64,000 bases of DNA from NCBI GenBank assembly GCA_022414725.1, contig CM039462.1, forward strand, positions 74,929,020-74,993,019, given 5' to 3'. Below the pieces are notes generated by a model that saw only the letters and a list, made by a program, of their open reading frames with translations, was not told the origin of the DNA and searched no databases. The DNA is from Microglena sp. YARC. Its lineage: Eukaryota; Chlorophyta; Chlorophyceae; Chlamydomonadales; Chlamydomonadaceae. The translations under genes and the position numbers were made by a program. This document shows, in pieces, positions 34,301-44,200 of the stretch (positions within the stretch are counted from its first letter, which is position 1; every line of letters starts with the position of its first letter).

Positions 34301-34729
34301 ACATGTATGTAAGTGTCCCATGCATGTGCCAAAGCATCCTATTGGTGTGTAAAAGCACCCAATGAACGTGCAAAAGCATCCCATATATGTGTAAAAGCAT
34401 CCCATACATGTGTAAAAGCATCCCATGGATGTGTAAAAGCATCCCATGGGTGTGTAAAAGCATCCCAGGGATGTGCAAAAGCATCCCAAGGATTTGGAAA
34501 AGCATCCCATGGACTAGCATAAGCATGCCCCCCTTTTGACCCCAGGCCTCGATGTATGATTTCATGTTGAACTTAGGAGTGGGGTGCAGGCGTGTCCATG
34601 CTTCTCATGGTTACTCCGCCCGTAGACGGTGAGCAGTGAAGGCTGCTAGACCATTGTACACAAACCAACCCACCTTCCCGTAAACACCCACGGAGCTTCT
34701 GCGTAGACCATGCCGAGCTCAGCGACCGC
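20523..34729 (-). CDS. Acetoacetate-decarboxylase-like beta-barrel protein, 8 exons
   Basis: Minus-strand exons: 34729-34674, 33117-33081, 31206-31096, 29801-29725, 26140-25971, 24424-24373, 21699-21516, 20633-20523 (stop TAG 20525-20523). All introns are GT..AG and phases 2,0,0,2,1,2,0 match throughout. From the ATG at 34711 the product is 259 aa. Recognisable blocks are [116 protein letters not shown] and [11 protein letters not shown]. This order fits plant/algal proteins of the acetoacetate decarboxylase superfamily; whether it decarboxylates anything is unknown and no Schiff-base lysine was assigned. No signal peptide is evident. The start is uncertain because an acceptor precedes exon 1. 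Most introns consist largely of decayed copies of adjacent exon edges. Confidence 0.83.
20640..21010. repeat. Tandem array in last intron of the decarboxylase-like gene
   Basis: Units of about 60-100 bp share 'caagttgggtgaaaggcacaatggtagtgggatgggccaaggcttgg', with 'attggttggctc' spacers, in four copies. The array directly abuts the acceptor of exon 8 (20633). It may copy an older intron end, but no exon-8 coding sequence is evident inside it. Confidence 0.85.
21184..21515 (-). repeat. Decayed copies of exon 7 end and of its donor side
   Basis: 21184-21260 copies the end of exon 7 (the [18 protein letters not shown] region, 21516-21590) with a frame break. At 21310-21515 about three units of roughly 75 bp copy the start of intron 7 (complement of 'gtaagtcatgctctcaa') with CCA/GGT triplet runs between them. 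Confidence 0.8.
21700..23790 (-). repeat. Array of about 19 copies of the intron 6/exon 7 junction
   Basis: Four units of 76 bp (21700-22012) repeat the acceptor 'gtttcgcag' and the exon start encoding [21 protein letters not shown] with only a few changes. About fifteen more diverged units of 100-120 bp continue to 23790, each with the junction followed by 'gccagccagcc' or 'cctaccag' spacers. The intact exon 7 is at the 3' (low-coordinate) end of the array. Confidence 0.92.
23795..24372 (-). repeat. Copies of exon 6 and intron 6 start with AAGC/AGGC tetramers
   Basis: 23876-23935 is a frameshifted copy of exon 6 (24373-24424) and its GTGAG donor. Three copies of 'gttgagggggcaaggaagtttgc' plus 'ggggccaaccatcaatgcaag' (about 23805, 24178, 24296) are units of the intron start. 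Tetranucleotide (aagc)n and (aggc)n runs at 23990-24130 fill the spacers. Confidence 0.85.
24860..25075 (+). mobile_element. Fragment of a retroelement-like ORF, split by poly-C
   Basis: The + strand encodes [17 protein letters not shown] and, after a roughly 30-bp poly-C tract (24965-24994), [15 protein letters not shown]. The same two segments in the same order occur on the minus strand at 50030-50200 after a longer coding stretch, so this is a fragment of a dispersed coding repeat. It lies in intron 5 of the decarboxylase-like gene. Confidence 0.65.
25440..25960. repeat. Poly-G tract, TG/CAT-rich units and TCA/CCT repeats in intron 5
   Basis: A GT run leads into an uninterrupted poly-G of about 32 bp (25480-25512). 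Units of roughly 80 bp with 'actgctcatgagcrcacatga', 'cagatggtngtg' and 'atgtgt' follow (25512-25790), then pyrimidine-rich 'cctcatcacc' sequence that precedes the exon 5 donor at 25970. Confidence 0.85.
26141..27545 (-). repeat. Array of about 11 copies of the intron 4/exon 5 junction
   Basis: Eight near-identical 112-bp units (to about 27080) and three diverged ones (about 27170, 27317, 27516) repeat the acceptor 'ccctcaacag' and the exon start encoding [13 protein letters not shown]. The most distant copy still reads [19 protein letters not shown]. The intact exon 5 (25971-26140) is the first unit at the low-coordinate end; only it continues into a full exon with a GTAAGG donor. Confidence 0.93.
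27546..28640. repeat. (TAGG)n/(GTGG)n/(GTGT)n degenerate tetranucleotide tract
   Basis: About 1.1 kb of 'ggtaggtaggtgggtagg' grading into 'gtgtaggtgtgtacgtgtatatg'. The two long minus-strand open frames (Pro-Thr-Tyr-Leu strings) are artefacts of the period-4 sequence. Confidence 0.95.
28641..29715 (-). repeat. Array of five decayed copies of exon 4 with donor
   Basis: Copies at about 28700, 28810-28862, 29050-29115, 29350-29465 and 29540-29625 retain parts of the exon 4 sequence ([13 protein letters not shown] region) and the donor context 'gaacaacaggtgagg' in complement. Between them lie 'ggtggttaggtggttgg' simple repeats and 'aacattgaggatagc'. The intact exon 4 (29725-29801) is the 5'-most (highest-coordinate) unit. 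Confidence 0.88.
29820..30095. repeat. GTTGATATT degenerate repeat and poly-C
   Basis: About 240 bp of 'gttgatattgatgttgatgttg' words, then an uninterrupted C run of about 27 bp near 30063-30089. No exon sequence is recognised. Confidence 0.88.
30100..31095 (-). repeat. Array of five decayed copies of exon 3 with donor
   Basis: Units at about 30112-30195, 30455-30545, 30605-30690, 30795-30890 and 30945-31030 resemble exon 3 (31096-31206), mainly its second half ([16 protein letters not shown]) and the GTGGGT donor. C-rich and CA-rich spacers and a poly-C tract (30720-30749) separate them. Similarity rises toward the intact exon, which is the 5'-most unit. Confidence 0.9.
31210..32520. repeat. 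AACT tetramers and copies of exon 3 acceptor region
   Basis: The region just 5' of exon 3 (minus strand) is copied at about 31395-31465 and 31545-31615 ('gtgattcc', 'aacaagctccatcaa', 'cttgctcagtggttat'). (aact)n arrays fill 31285-31540 and 32330-32510. 31640-32330 also holds a C/CA-rich stretch and a duplicated 'aattcaagttcagagatgtgt' (31905 and 32045). Confidence 0.8.
33120..33905. repeat. Array of about seven 95-125-bp units in intron 1
   Basis: Units share 'caacagaaactgaatcagttgaggtggtttggt', 'cttgcaaactggcaatgc' and 'cacttcagggcacacgtaacatcaaa'. The first unit directly abuts the acceptor side of exon 2 (33117), so intron 1 is also built by copying sequence at a splice site. Confidence 0.85.
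34000..34525. repeat. ATGCA-rich and 'gtgtaaaagcatccc' tandem repeats
   Basis: 34000-34215 is a degenerate repeat of 'catgcaacatgcaccatg'. 34215-34520 is about 13 units of roughly 22 bp ('catccatgtgtaaaag' variants). Both lie in intron 1 of the decarboxylase-like gene; no exon is recognised in them. Confidence 0.88.
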
Positions 34730-35059
34730 CTGTGACGAGGGGGGGTACTTACTTGCGCGAGCGGCGTTTTTTAGCTGTGCCGTTCGCCGTTCGTGAGTGT
34801 GCGTGCTGCTTTGAAAAGTGGTGGGTGGGGGGTGGAGGGTGGCAGGCATCAGGCAGTCAAATGGTCGAGGGTGGCAGGCTGGCAGGTGCAAGTGCCACGT
34901 AGGCTGTTCGGTACAGAGGGGGGGGTGGGGGTGGGGGCCCGGGTGGGGGGTGGGGGTGGGCCTCTGGGGGTGGGGTGGGGGCAGGGAGGGGGGTGCCACG
35001 AAGCTAAGCCCTAAGGGTCTCACAGTTCACAGCCCCTGAGGCCGAGGAGCTAGTTGATT

Positions 35060-35980
35060 CCGGCGTTTTGATCTTTCCGACCGCTTGCGCGCTCAAATAT
35101 TTGTTGATCGCAAATCTGTTTAGTTCAAGTTGAACAGCGCAGTTCTAAGCATCTTTTGCCTCAGGCAGAGTCCTCTATGGCTCGGTCTTTCGGGTAGATG
35201 ACCCCTGGATGCCACTCTGTACACCGACAGGCCCGTGTCATTCTGACGCATTGCGCGCTCAAATATTTTGTGTTCGCTAATCTGTTTACATCATCTTGAG
35301 TAGCATAGTTCTAGGCATCTTTCGCTTCAGGCCGCGTCCTTTATAGCTCGGTGGTGCAGGTAGATGACACCTGGATCGACCTGGATGCCACTCTGTAGAC
35401 CGAAACGACCGTGTCATTCCGGCACCTTGCGCGCTCAAATATGTTTTGTTCGCTAATCTGCTTTGATCATCTTGCGTAGCATAGCTCTAGGCATCTTTTG
35501 CCTCAGGCCGCGTCCTTAATGGCTCGGTGGTGCAGGTAGATGACACCAGGTTACAACTCTGTGTGGTGTGTGAGGAAAACGTGTTGTACGAATGGGGAAA
35601 CTTATGGGTACATCCGTATGATACACCACAACTCACCCCCCTTTCGAAGGTCGCAGCCCACCTCCGGTATGAAATGTGCACGTCCGGCTGAGCCTGCCCC
35701 CTCCTAACAAGGGTTCCCATCATACGCCAGCCCGGGATCGAACCCGCAAGGTACTTGTGGGAAGGCCACAACTTCCATTCAGTCGATCCACTCGACCAAA
35801 CTCGACACCAAATGTGGTGTACGAGGAAAACGTGATGTCCGATTGAGGAATCCTATGGTCATATCCGTATGATACACCACACTCTGTAGACCGACTACCC
35901 CGACAGGCCATTGTCCTTCCGACCCCTTACGCGCGCAAATATTTTGTGTTCGCTAATCTGTTTAGGTAATCTTAAAGAGC
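35060..35980. repeat. Tandem repeat of about 180-bp units
   Basis: About four units share 'gcgcgctcaaatatt', 'cgctaatctgttta', 'gcatcttttgcctcaggc' and 'ggtagatgacacctgg'. The third is interrupted by the 318-bp element at 35563-35880. A G-rich stretch (34800-35000) lies between this array and exon 1 of the decarboxylase-like gene. Confidence 0.87.
35563..35880 (-). mobile_element. Miniature terminal-repeat element with tRNA-like interior (TRIM/SINE-like)
   Basis: Two direct 67-bp terminal repeats (35563-35629 and 35814-35880) each start GTGGTGT and end ACACCAC. The whole is flanked by a perfect 7-bp duplication ACTCTGT (35556-35562 and 35881-35887) inside a tandem-repeat unit. The interior on the minus strand contains an A-box-like TGGTCGAGTGGA and a B box GGGTTCGATCCC. 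The direct terminal repeats plus the tRNA-like segment are an unusual mix of TRIM and SINE features. Confidence 0.85.
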
Positions 35981-36375
35981 ACGGTTATAAGCATAATTAG
36001 CTTCAGGGGGTTGCCGGAGGTCGCAACCTGAGTAGCCCTGACCGGGTGCCACCCCGTGTAGGGCTACAATTGTAAGATGGTGCAGACAGAGGCCGAGAGA
36101 AACAATAAGAGGAGGGGGTGTACGGTGGAGAGGGCGCAGAGGATGTTTGATCAAAGCTCGGATAAGAAAGCAAAGAGGCGGGATACAAGGCAGGCTCATA
36201 GGGATCAGGGTAGGTTACCAACAATTAATTATCTGAACAGTCATTAATCAGTCACAACTACTAGGAAATCATGCACACATGAACGCATAAGATAAGGGCA
36301 CATCTTGCCCACTTGCTGTTCTCATTTGCTTTCTGTGGCGTTCTGATATAATAACAATATCACATTTTTCTGACC

Positions 36376-36401
36376 CCCCCCCCCCCCCCCCCCCCCCCCC
36401 C
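36376..36401. repeat. Poly-C tract
   Basis: An uninterrupted run of about 26 C residues lies just upstream of the acceptor of the tentative gene at 36422. Confidence 0.95.
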
Positions 36402-36421
36402 TCTCCCCCTGTGTTGCGCAG

Positions 36422-37860
36422 ATCAGACACTGAAAAGGAATGTGTTGGGCTACGTAACGAGCACTGTGGTGAATGAGCCATCGTCTTCTGCCTATCCTGG
36501 TGCTAATTCCAGGACTGCTCATGCATTGGAAGGTGCAACTTGCGTCAAGAGTGCATCAGGTGTGTAGGAGCATGTATGCAGTTGCCCCCCTCCCCATTTT
36601 CTGTTTGTTTGCTGTGCTTACGTCTTATCTGCAGTTTGCATTATGGTTCTCTTGATTATTTAACAAACACACTTCTGGTATGGCACTCAGCTAGCATGCT
36701 GAGAGCCAACATTTTTGATCATAGAAGCTAGACTAAGTGAGCCGGGAAGTAACGTTCTTATTTGTTTATTCGTATTTATTTATTAAGACTTCCGTGCATG
36801 GCAATAATGTTGTGCCTCCAATCTGTAGGTCTCGCCTCTGATCTTGCCTCCAGTCTGCCACGCTCCAATGATTCCTCCTACACCTCACGTACGGGGCGTA
36901 CAAGTAAACCCCCACGGAAGGTGTGTCTGGAGTTATGCCTTGCTTACAATCTAACTGAGTGGACTTCAGCTTTCGAATCTCAGCTTGTCTCGATGCTCTT
37001 TGGACCGCCGTCTAAGCCCTGTCTTGCAAAACTGCTGCATATGGGAAGTGGATTGTAATGGCTGCTTGTCGACACCAACGCACAAGAGCCACAACCGTTT
37101 TACGCTGAGTGGAGGGGAGAGGAATGGGTGGACAAGGAGCACCTCTGGTATGCTCTGGTGGGGGAGTGCCTCTCCTCCTACCGGGGTGGGCATATCGTAC
37201 TAGAAGCATTGGCAACATGTGAGCTTGGAACACACACCTGCATCTTGTGGCGTGGTGTTGCCACTGTCTTCAATGCTTTGACAGGGATGCAGACACTGCC
37301 AAAGCAGCATAAAAAGTGCTGGCTGTTACTCTCCAGGCTGAACAAATACTGGATGACAAGGAAGGGTGCGAGGAGGTGGACGCTTGCCCCTAAACACATT
37401 CTGGACAGTGGTGGGTACACGCGTGTTCGTAACCTCCTGCATTCAGGGGTTCAGCATGCAGCTTCCAGTTTCATGATGCACTACCACTAGATGCACGGCC
37501 TACAGATGCACAGCCACTAGATGCACGGCCTACAGATGCACGGCTACTAGATGCACAACCACTAGATGCACGCCACAAGATGCACGGCCAATAGATGCAC
37601 AGCTACTATGTGGAGAACCTTATGCACCACCAACAGCGCAACCACATATGCCAGCAAGGCAGCCAACGCCGACGGGAGTACGCAGGTTCTGCGTCAACTG
37701 CCCATACAAGCCCCAAGGCAAAGTCTCTAGAGACGGGGAACTGGCGGGCAGCTGCCGCCGATGTTTCAGGTGCTGTCGTGATGCACGAGCGGCTGCAACT
37801 AATGATTATTCTTGTAAGGCCCACCCACACGGCGTGAAGCGATGCTGCTGCTGCTGATGA
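36422..37860 (+). CDS. Tentative multi-exon gene with Cys-rich C-terminus
   Basis: Possible exons: 36422-36561 (acceptor 'ttgcgcag', reading QTLKRNVLGYVTSTVVNEP..., donor CAG|GTGTGT); 36829-36918 (acceptor 'ctgtag', SDLASSLPRSNDSSYTSRTG..., Ser-rich, donor AAG|GTGTGT); then 36970-37490 (WVDKEHLWYALVGECLSS...CWLLLSRLNKYWM) with one in-frame TAA at about 37055; and a terminal frame to the TGA near 37859 that reads (PLDARPTDA)n and ends in a cluster of cysteines (FCVNCPYK...CRRCFRCC). A frame change near 37480 needs another intron or is a frameshift. No family is recognised, and it may be a decayed mobile-element gene. Confidence 0.35.
37485..37605. repeat. 30-bp tandem repeat 'ctagatgcacggcctacagatgcac'
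   Basis: About four units of 30 bp, partly degenerate, encode (P-L/T-D-A-R/Q) repeats in the tentative gene's frame. Confidence 0.85.
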
Positions 37861-38716
37861 TGATGATGATCAGGGTAGTTCAAAACGCACTTGTTTGCGT
37901 GACCAAGTCCCAATACACACACTTTCTAGAGGGGAGAGTGCGTGCTTCCACGCACATTTGAGACATAATTTCAGATTTTGAATAGGACGTGAGTGTTTCC
38001 TCGGTTCTAACAAGTTTCCTCACACATTTCAATAGGTATGTGCATGATTTCACGCACATTTGGGGAGGTAATGTGTGTGTCGTTTGAAATCTCTGATGGT
38101 GTTCAACAATTCTGATGATGATGATGATGGTGACAATGCTGCTACTGCTAGTGGTGGTGGTGGTGACAGTAGAATACATAGTAAAAGTGGCATCCTCATG
38201 TCATGCATTCCTCTTTCGATTCCAAACATTAACGTCATGTGGCAGACCGTGCCTGATTCAAAATATCTGGGCTTAGCTAGGCTTCGGCTTGGATTGATTT
38301 TTTATGACTGAATAATTGTTGGCTGAGCAGCCAAATTTATAAAAATGCATGCTGTGTGTGTTTCATTTAGGGATCTAACACCAAGGCATCCAAACCAGGG
38401 GATCCAAACACACTGAAAAAATGCTGTATTTTGAATAATGTATTGACAAGTATGTAACCATGCCTGAACCTTGAGTAACTGATTCCTTGCCGCCGTGCCT
38501 CCCCCCCCCTCTTTCCTCATCATCCTTTGATCCTTTCCCTCCACGCCCTAATTCCTAATCTCATAGCTTTCTGATTGCACTGCAGGATCTGTGCTTTCTC
38601 CCTCATCCTAATCATCCTCGTCACTCTCATCCTCCTCCTCCCATGTGCCTTGAATCCCTCACCTGAATCAAGACCTAGTGGAGCGGCCACAACTGCATGC
38701 GAGTGAGGGGCGAGAA

Positions 38717-38754
<38 letters not shown>
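38717..38754. repeat. Poly-G tract
   Basis: An uninterrupted run of about 38 G residues. The surroundings 37870-39360 show GAT/TGG triplet runs (38110-38165) but no recognisable gene. Confidence 0.95.
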
Positions 38755-39390
38755 CTTGAGTTCGGCCCTGCCCTGCTGGTGGAAGCCACAACCAGGCGCA
38801 CCCACGGCCAGGCGTGGCTGCCATGCCCTTCAAGCGAACTCGCCTGCTCCTACTCGAAGACCTCCATACGCAAAGGTGGGCAAAAAAATCGCGGAAAATC
38901 GCCTCCGAAAGCAAACGCAGGTCCTCTCGAGGCTCTTGACTACGGCCTCGAGCAACAAAGGTGATCGGCAATCATCGGCCCGAGGCAAGGGGGGTCCGAG
39001 ATACGTTCGATGGCCACTTCCAGGTCTTAGCCAAAAAGGACTGAAAGGCCGGGAAATGAGTTTCTAGGTGGGAGGGAGTCGAGCGCAATGAAGTTTTTCA
39101 GAAGCTTCAAATTCTCGCAAGCAGCTGTTCTGTTGGTACCCAGATTGGTTTCGGTTCCGAAAGCCCTGTTACAACTAAACCTAATGACCTCGGGTCTGGT
39201 CGACTTCGTGGCACCCCCCTCCCTGGGTGGGGGCACAGGAAATTTCAGAGTATCGAAACCGAGCATTTCGACTGTCTCGGAACCCGGGGGGCAGGCCCGA
39301 ATCAGATACGCATGAGCGCGTGCACAGCAGGCGCACGGCAATTATTGCGGTTTTCATTTATGTCGTCAGTAGTCCGAATGTAGCTGTGTA

Positions 39391-39452
39391 GCAGAGGGGA
39401 GGGGTGACACGAGGAGGGGGCCCTTCGATTTTGACCCAGGCCCGCTATGATA
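39391..39452 (+). repeat. 62-bp sequence, inverted match at 48520-48580
   Basis: The stretch from 'gcagaggggaggggtgacac' to 'cccgctatgata' matches the reverse complement of 48520-48580 with about one mismatch. A separate 20-bp match in direct orientation ('aggccgggaaatgagtttct') lies at 39046-39065 and 48399-48418. These are members of a dispersed repeat placed on both sides of the copia-containing region. Confidence 0.85.
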
Positions 39453-39842
39453 CTACTTCAAAGGGTCGGGAAGGGAAACGCTGCTTCGAACCTTCGACAT
39501 TTCGTCTTGTCAGACCAACCATTTCCCCCATGATCAAGATCTCTTCTGGGAAACTTCGCGCAAGTTGCAACTCGGTATTCTAGTCCCCATGGACTCACCT
39601 CCGGCTTCTTCGGTGGCCGCAGATGAGAAAAATATGAGAATAACAAGCTGGACGTTTTTTTCTTTGCCCCGAGCACCTGCTTTTTAACTTGCCGATGGGA
39701 GCAGCAGCCCCTCAGATATAGCTCGCAATGGCAACGAGATCAATCTGTCTAAAAATTGTGCCAATCGGCTCCCGTACCTGGTGCTGAAGATGCGCTGATG
39801 AGCCCAAGGGATTGCGCTGCTTGCAACTCGAGCTCTCTCATG

Positions 39843-40035
39843 GGTAGGTCACACTGCTCTTGCTTTTGGTCGATTTAGCTTTTGCTTTTGGTCCGATTAT
39901 GGTCCGATTTTGGCCCGATTTTGGTGGGGACCAAAAGCGACAAAAATCAGACCAAAAGCTAAATCGAAAGCAAAATCTGGTCTTCGAGACAATTTGTTGA
40001 TCCGATTTTGCTTTCGATTTTGCTTTTGGTCAGGT
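39843..40035. repeat. Fold-back repeat with CCGATTTTGGTC words
   Basis: It begins 'gtaggtcacactgctcttgc' and contains complementary runs ('cttttggtcgatttagcttt' against 'aaaagctaaatcgaaagc') that can form a long hairpin. A relative at 47870-48078 ends with the inverse of the same 20 bp. MITE-like, non-coding. Confidence 0.75.
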
Positions 40036-40984
40036 ACTTAAATACAGTAGTATAGCTGATTGTTTCAAGTCTAAAAGCTGTAATGTTTTTGAACTGATGA
40101 CAATTTTTTGACAGCCCCCAAAGTGCCGATGCCTTAAAAAATATGCGCTGTCAAAAAAGCGCACTTGCCTTTGAAAAATTGCGCTCGCACCAGTTTTTTA
40201 ATTGGTGCGCTTTTGTTTTTTTTGCAGGACCTGCATGACCTGCAAGGTGCTAAGACCTGGAGGACCTGCAGGGAGCTGGGAGCAGGGAGCTGGGAGCTGC
40301 CCGCAGCAGGGACGGAGCTACAGGGAGCTGCAAGTAGGGAGACTGGATAGTGGAAACAATGCAGATTTGGGAACCTCTGTTACAACCTCGGTTTAAATTA
40401 TATGACCAAGTCGTCCATTAATAATAGTAAGAAAAGAAATCCAAGTTGCTTGCTAGAGGGATGTAGCCAAGTTCAATTGGGGAATAATGTAACAATTCGC
40501 TTGCTGGGAACAACTAATGAAGTACCAAGTAGGAATAATGTACCACTTTAAATTCAACCTCTCAAATCTTGCTACATAGGAAATACGACGAGGTTCCTGA
40601 ATCCATGTTACCAAGTGACAATCTCTCTCGTGGGTACCGCACGAGTAATGTGCCAACGAAATGCAACAAAAAATCAGTATAGCCATCTAGCTAGGGGGGT
40701 TCTGGCTCATGTTTGGCATGAATGGACCACCCATCATCCCAGGCGTACCCCCATACGTACCCATAGGGTACGTCTGGGGGTACGCCTGTGTGGCACCACC
40801 CATCATCCCTGCCCCATTGTGTGGGGTGGACATCGTAGGACCCATCATCCCACCCCCATTGTGTGGGGTGGAGCTGCCAGGAATGGAGTGGTTCATACCC
40901 ATCATCGCATTGCCCCCTCCAAAAATGTTGGCAATCATGAGAGTGGTCTGCCGGTTCATCTCTGACATGTGTGTCATCATCTCC

Positions 40985-41050
40985 TACCGGTTTTCAAAAA
41001 AATTGAAAATTAAAATTAGAACATCCAAGTAAGTCACATACCGGTTTTCA
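40985..41050 (-). mobile_element. 42-bp SINE 3'-end fragment with 12-bp target duplication
   Basis: 'taccggttttca' occurs at 40985-40996 and 41039-41050. The 42 bp between them match, on the minus strand, the last part of the SINE at 59578-59848 ('tgtgacttacttggatgttc' followed by the A/T-rich tail). It is therefore an extremely 5'-truncated retroposition event that interrupted the coiled-coil gene's frame. Confidence 0.85.
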
Positions 41051-41267
41051 CTCTTCTCCCTCCTCTCTCTCTCCCTCCTCTCACTATCCTCCCTTTCTCT
41101 CTCCTCCCTCCTCTCCTGCCTCCTCTCCTCCCTCCTCTCATCATACAGCCTCTGCTCCTCCTTCCTCTCTATGTCTCTGTCCTCCTTCGACTTCTCCCTC
41201 CTATCATCCCTAGCCTACCTAGTCTGGTCTTGGGACAGCAAAATGCTTTGGAAACTACGCACACCCC

Positions 41268-44200
41268 TATCAGCTTGTAAGCACTCCGTAGAGTGGACAG
41301 AGATGATTGCAGCTGAACAGACGCGCCAATCTATACACGGAGACGAGAATAAGTTACAAGCACAGGAGACCCATTAAGGGGCACCAGTGGAGGAAAGGGG
41401 CGGTAGCCTGGAACCTGACCAGGGTACAGGCTAGACAGCGCGTGTCAGAAGAACCGATGACGCAGTCAACAGGAAGTCGTCACAGTGTCATGAAGAATGA
41501 CACAGTCTACGGGAAGCTGACATAGTACTGTCAGGACCGATAGTTCTAAGGAAGTACATAAGTAGTCACCAAGTCATAAAACGCGTGAGAGCACCGCAAT
41601 TCATGCTGACACTCCACCTATGACACAGGTGACATATAATACTACTTCTCCACCTATGGCACTGGGGACATAGAACTATAAACAGGTAGCAAACAAAAAA
41701 AATTAAGGAACGGCGGATAAACAGGAAAACAGAAGAAAGCCTTGTCTAAAATAAAAGGATGAGAAAGGATGAACAAAAAAACACTGTAGTACTCCGAAAA
41801 TGTAGCAGCAAAAAACTTGGGTCATACCGAGCTGAGCTGAGACCAAAATGGAAATGTAACCATCCATGGGAAGCGCAAAAATACTATTCATCCAGAATAG
41901 TAGGCACCAAACCAGAAAAGCACAGGGAGGCCAAACAGAAATCAATCCTAATACCAAAGGAAGGGGAACAACGGTGACTGAAAGAACCGAGAACTTAACC
42001 TAAAGAGAAGACTGAAAAAATCGTATATCAAAGTTGGGGAACAACGGTATAGAAAACCCGATCCGGGAATAGGAACCTAACGCCAATCAATGATAACCAA
42101 AGAGACGGATTGAAATATCGTGGGAGAGCAGCACACGAGAGAATCAAAGCCTAAAGGACGCAGACAAGAGGACACTAAAGACTACGAAGAAAAAAATAAA
42201 GTCGATGGAAAAATCCACTACCTTAAAAACTATTCTTAGCATAGAATTCATGATTAGGTTGGGATGAAAAAACCATGATGAACTGGTTTCTTACTCAAAG
42301 ATGGAAGTAAGAAAAATTATGAAAGTTAATTATCATAAATCCCCAGCTACGGCACTAACCAAAAACAGTCTAAGAGGTGGGTATCGCACCGCAAAGAACT
42401 CGTGCACTCAAGACAAACCAAGCGCCTAACTAAAGCAAACCAAACCTGCAGCAACTGAAAAAATCCAAAGGATGCGAAGTTAAATTTCAAGAAACTTGTA
42501 ACCAACAAAGGAAACACAGTTCAATGAACAATAGAAGGTTAGATGTACAACCATAGTACATAAACCTATTGTCCACTTGAAAATTAGGAAACGCAGAAAA
42601 AAGGACTTCAAAGAATTTACTGCAAAGGAAGGAATGAAAGGGCGCTTGAAATACACTCGGAAGAACAAGAAAGAGGTGAGCGGCGGTACATCTGCAAGTA
42701 CAACTGCAAGATTACCCAGCCCACCAATTTACAGTATTATCCAAAGGGAAATAACTACTACACTCCACAAAAAATTCTAATCACGTGAGGGGCTGGTGAT
42801 TGAAAAACAGTGTGGAGTAAAAAGAAATAGCTAATCTATGATGAGCTCCACCGAATGAACCATCTGCCTATGGAACTAAGAGTCAGAAACCATCAAGACG
42901 CTATAACGGTGGTCTGAATTAATTACCACCTCCCACCAAAACCAAGAAAGACAGCTGAAAGGAAGCTGCCTAAGCATAGCGTCGTAACGCTCCACCAATC
43001 TAGACTACCCTATAAGTCAGTCTAGGCGGTGCTGAGGAATAGGCACCCACACATAGGGCCATGTTAACCTACGTATGAGAACCATCAGCACCTAAAACAA
43101 TGAATCCTGGGTTGACTGTAACACCCCAGCCATACGCAGTATCAAGCTAGACCAATACTCTAGATCATCACTCACTCCACGTGACGGCTACATCATCACA
43201 TGGGCTTGACCCGGATGATCCACCAGGGACGGCAGGAGGCGAAGGGAGAAACAATGCCTGCGAGCCATCCAAGGTGGCCGGAGGTTGGCAACTATTAGAC
43301 AATGGACCTATGACAGGCTCCACTATGACCTGAGACTGTCTGAATCCTAGAGCTTCACCGATAAAACATGGCACAGAGGAGGGCCTGGCGACCCCCTGAG
43401 ATTCGGCTAAATTATTGTTTGGATATCCAACTCCCACCCGCCCTAAAACTTCACACACAATACAGCAAGATCAGGCCCTGGTCCGGAATGCAGTCTGGAT
43501 ACATCCCAGCCAGGCCAGCCAACAACAATTGGGGTTGTTAAAGGGCGTAGGGAATTACCGGTTACACTAACATATCACCGTTTGATGACAGGAGGGATGC
43601 AAGCGGGCACGGGGACCCATACGAATGGGAGTGCCCAGTAAGACAGTTTAGACTAACTGGAGATAGAGAGTACATCACTACTCACTACTAACTGGCGCAA
43701 CATCGGAAACCCAAACACAATAAACCTTACTCACCAGGGAATTCCCAACCAGTCTACCAAATAATGCCTTTTTAACTAGCTTGTTACGCAATATCCCATT
43801 TACTTCAAACGAGCAATGGCAACTATACACTCGTAACAACGACACATCAGGTGCAACCCCGCAGAACAGCTCCAAAGGAGTCTTGTCACCCTAGTTGTGC
43901 AGCCGATTGCGAAGATAACACACTCGCACTCTGCTGAGCAATGTCATCATCAACAACTCATGCACTGCCACAACTAATCGAGATCAACCATGCCTCTATA
44001 CCACTTAACTAAAAATTCCTAAGCCCTATCAGAACTCAAACACTGGAACCCAAACTCCCGTAGCTGATGCATACACCTAAAGAGGGAACCAGGGGCACGG
44101 TAAGACAAAGTAGCGACCTCTGTCGAACCACGGAACGCACCCAGTGGTCCCAAGGATCCTAAGAGAGAAAAAATATCCACCAAGATATCATGCCAAAGAA

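Noticed and set aside
40984..41040. Short intron in the coiled-coil gene
   Set aside because: A GT..AG reading exists, but the segment is a SINE 3' fragment with a 12-bp target duplication; splicing at the best donor gives a stop.
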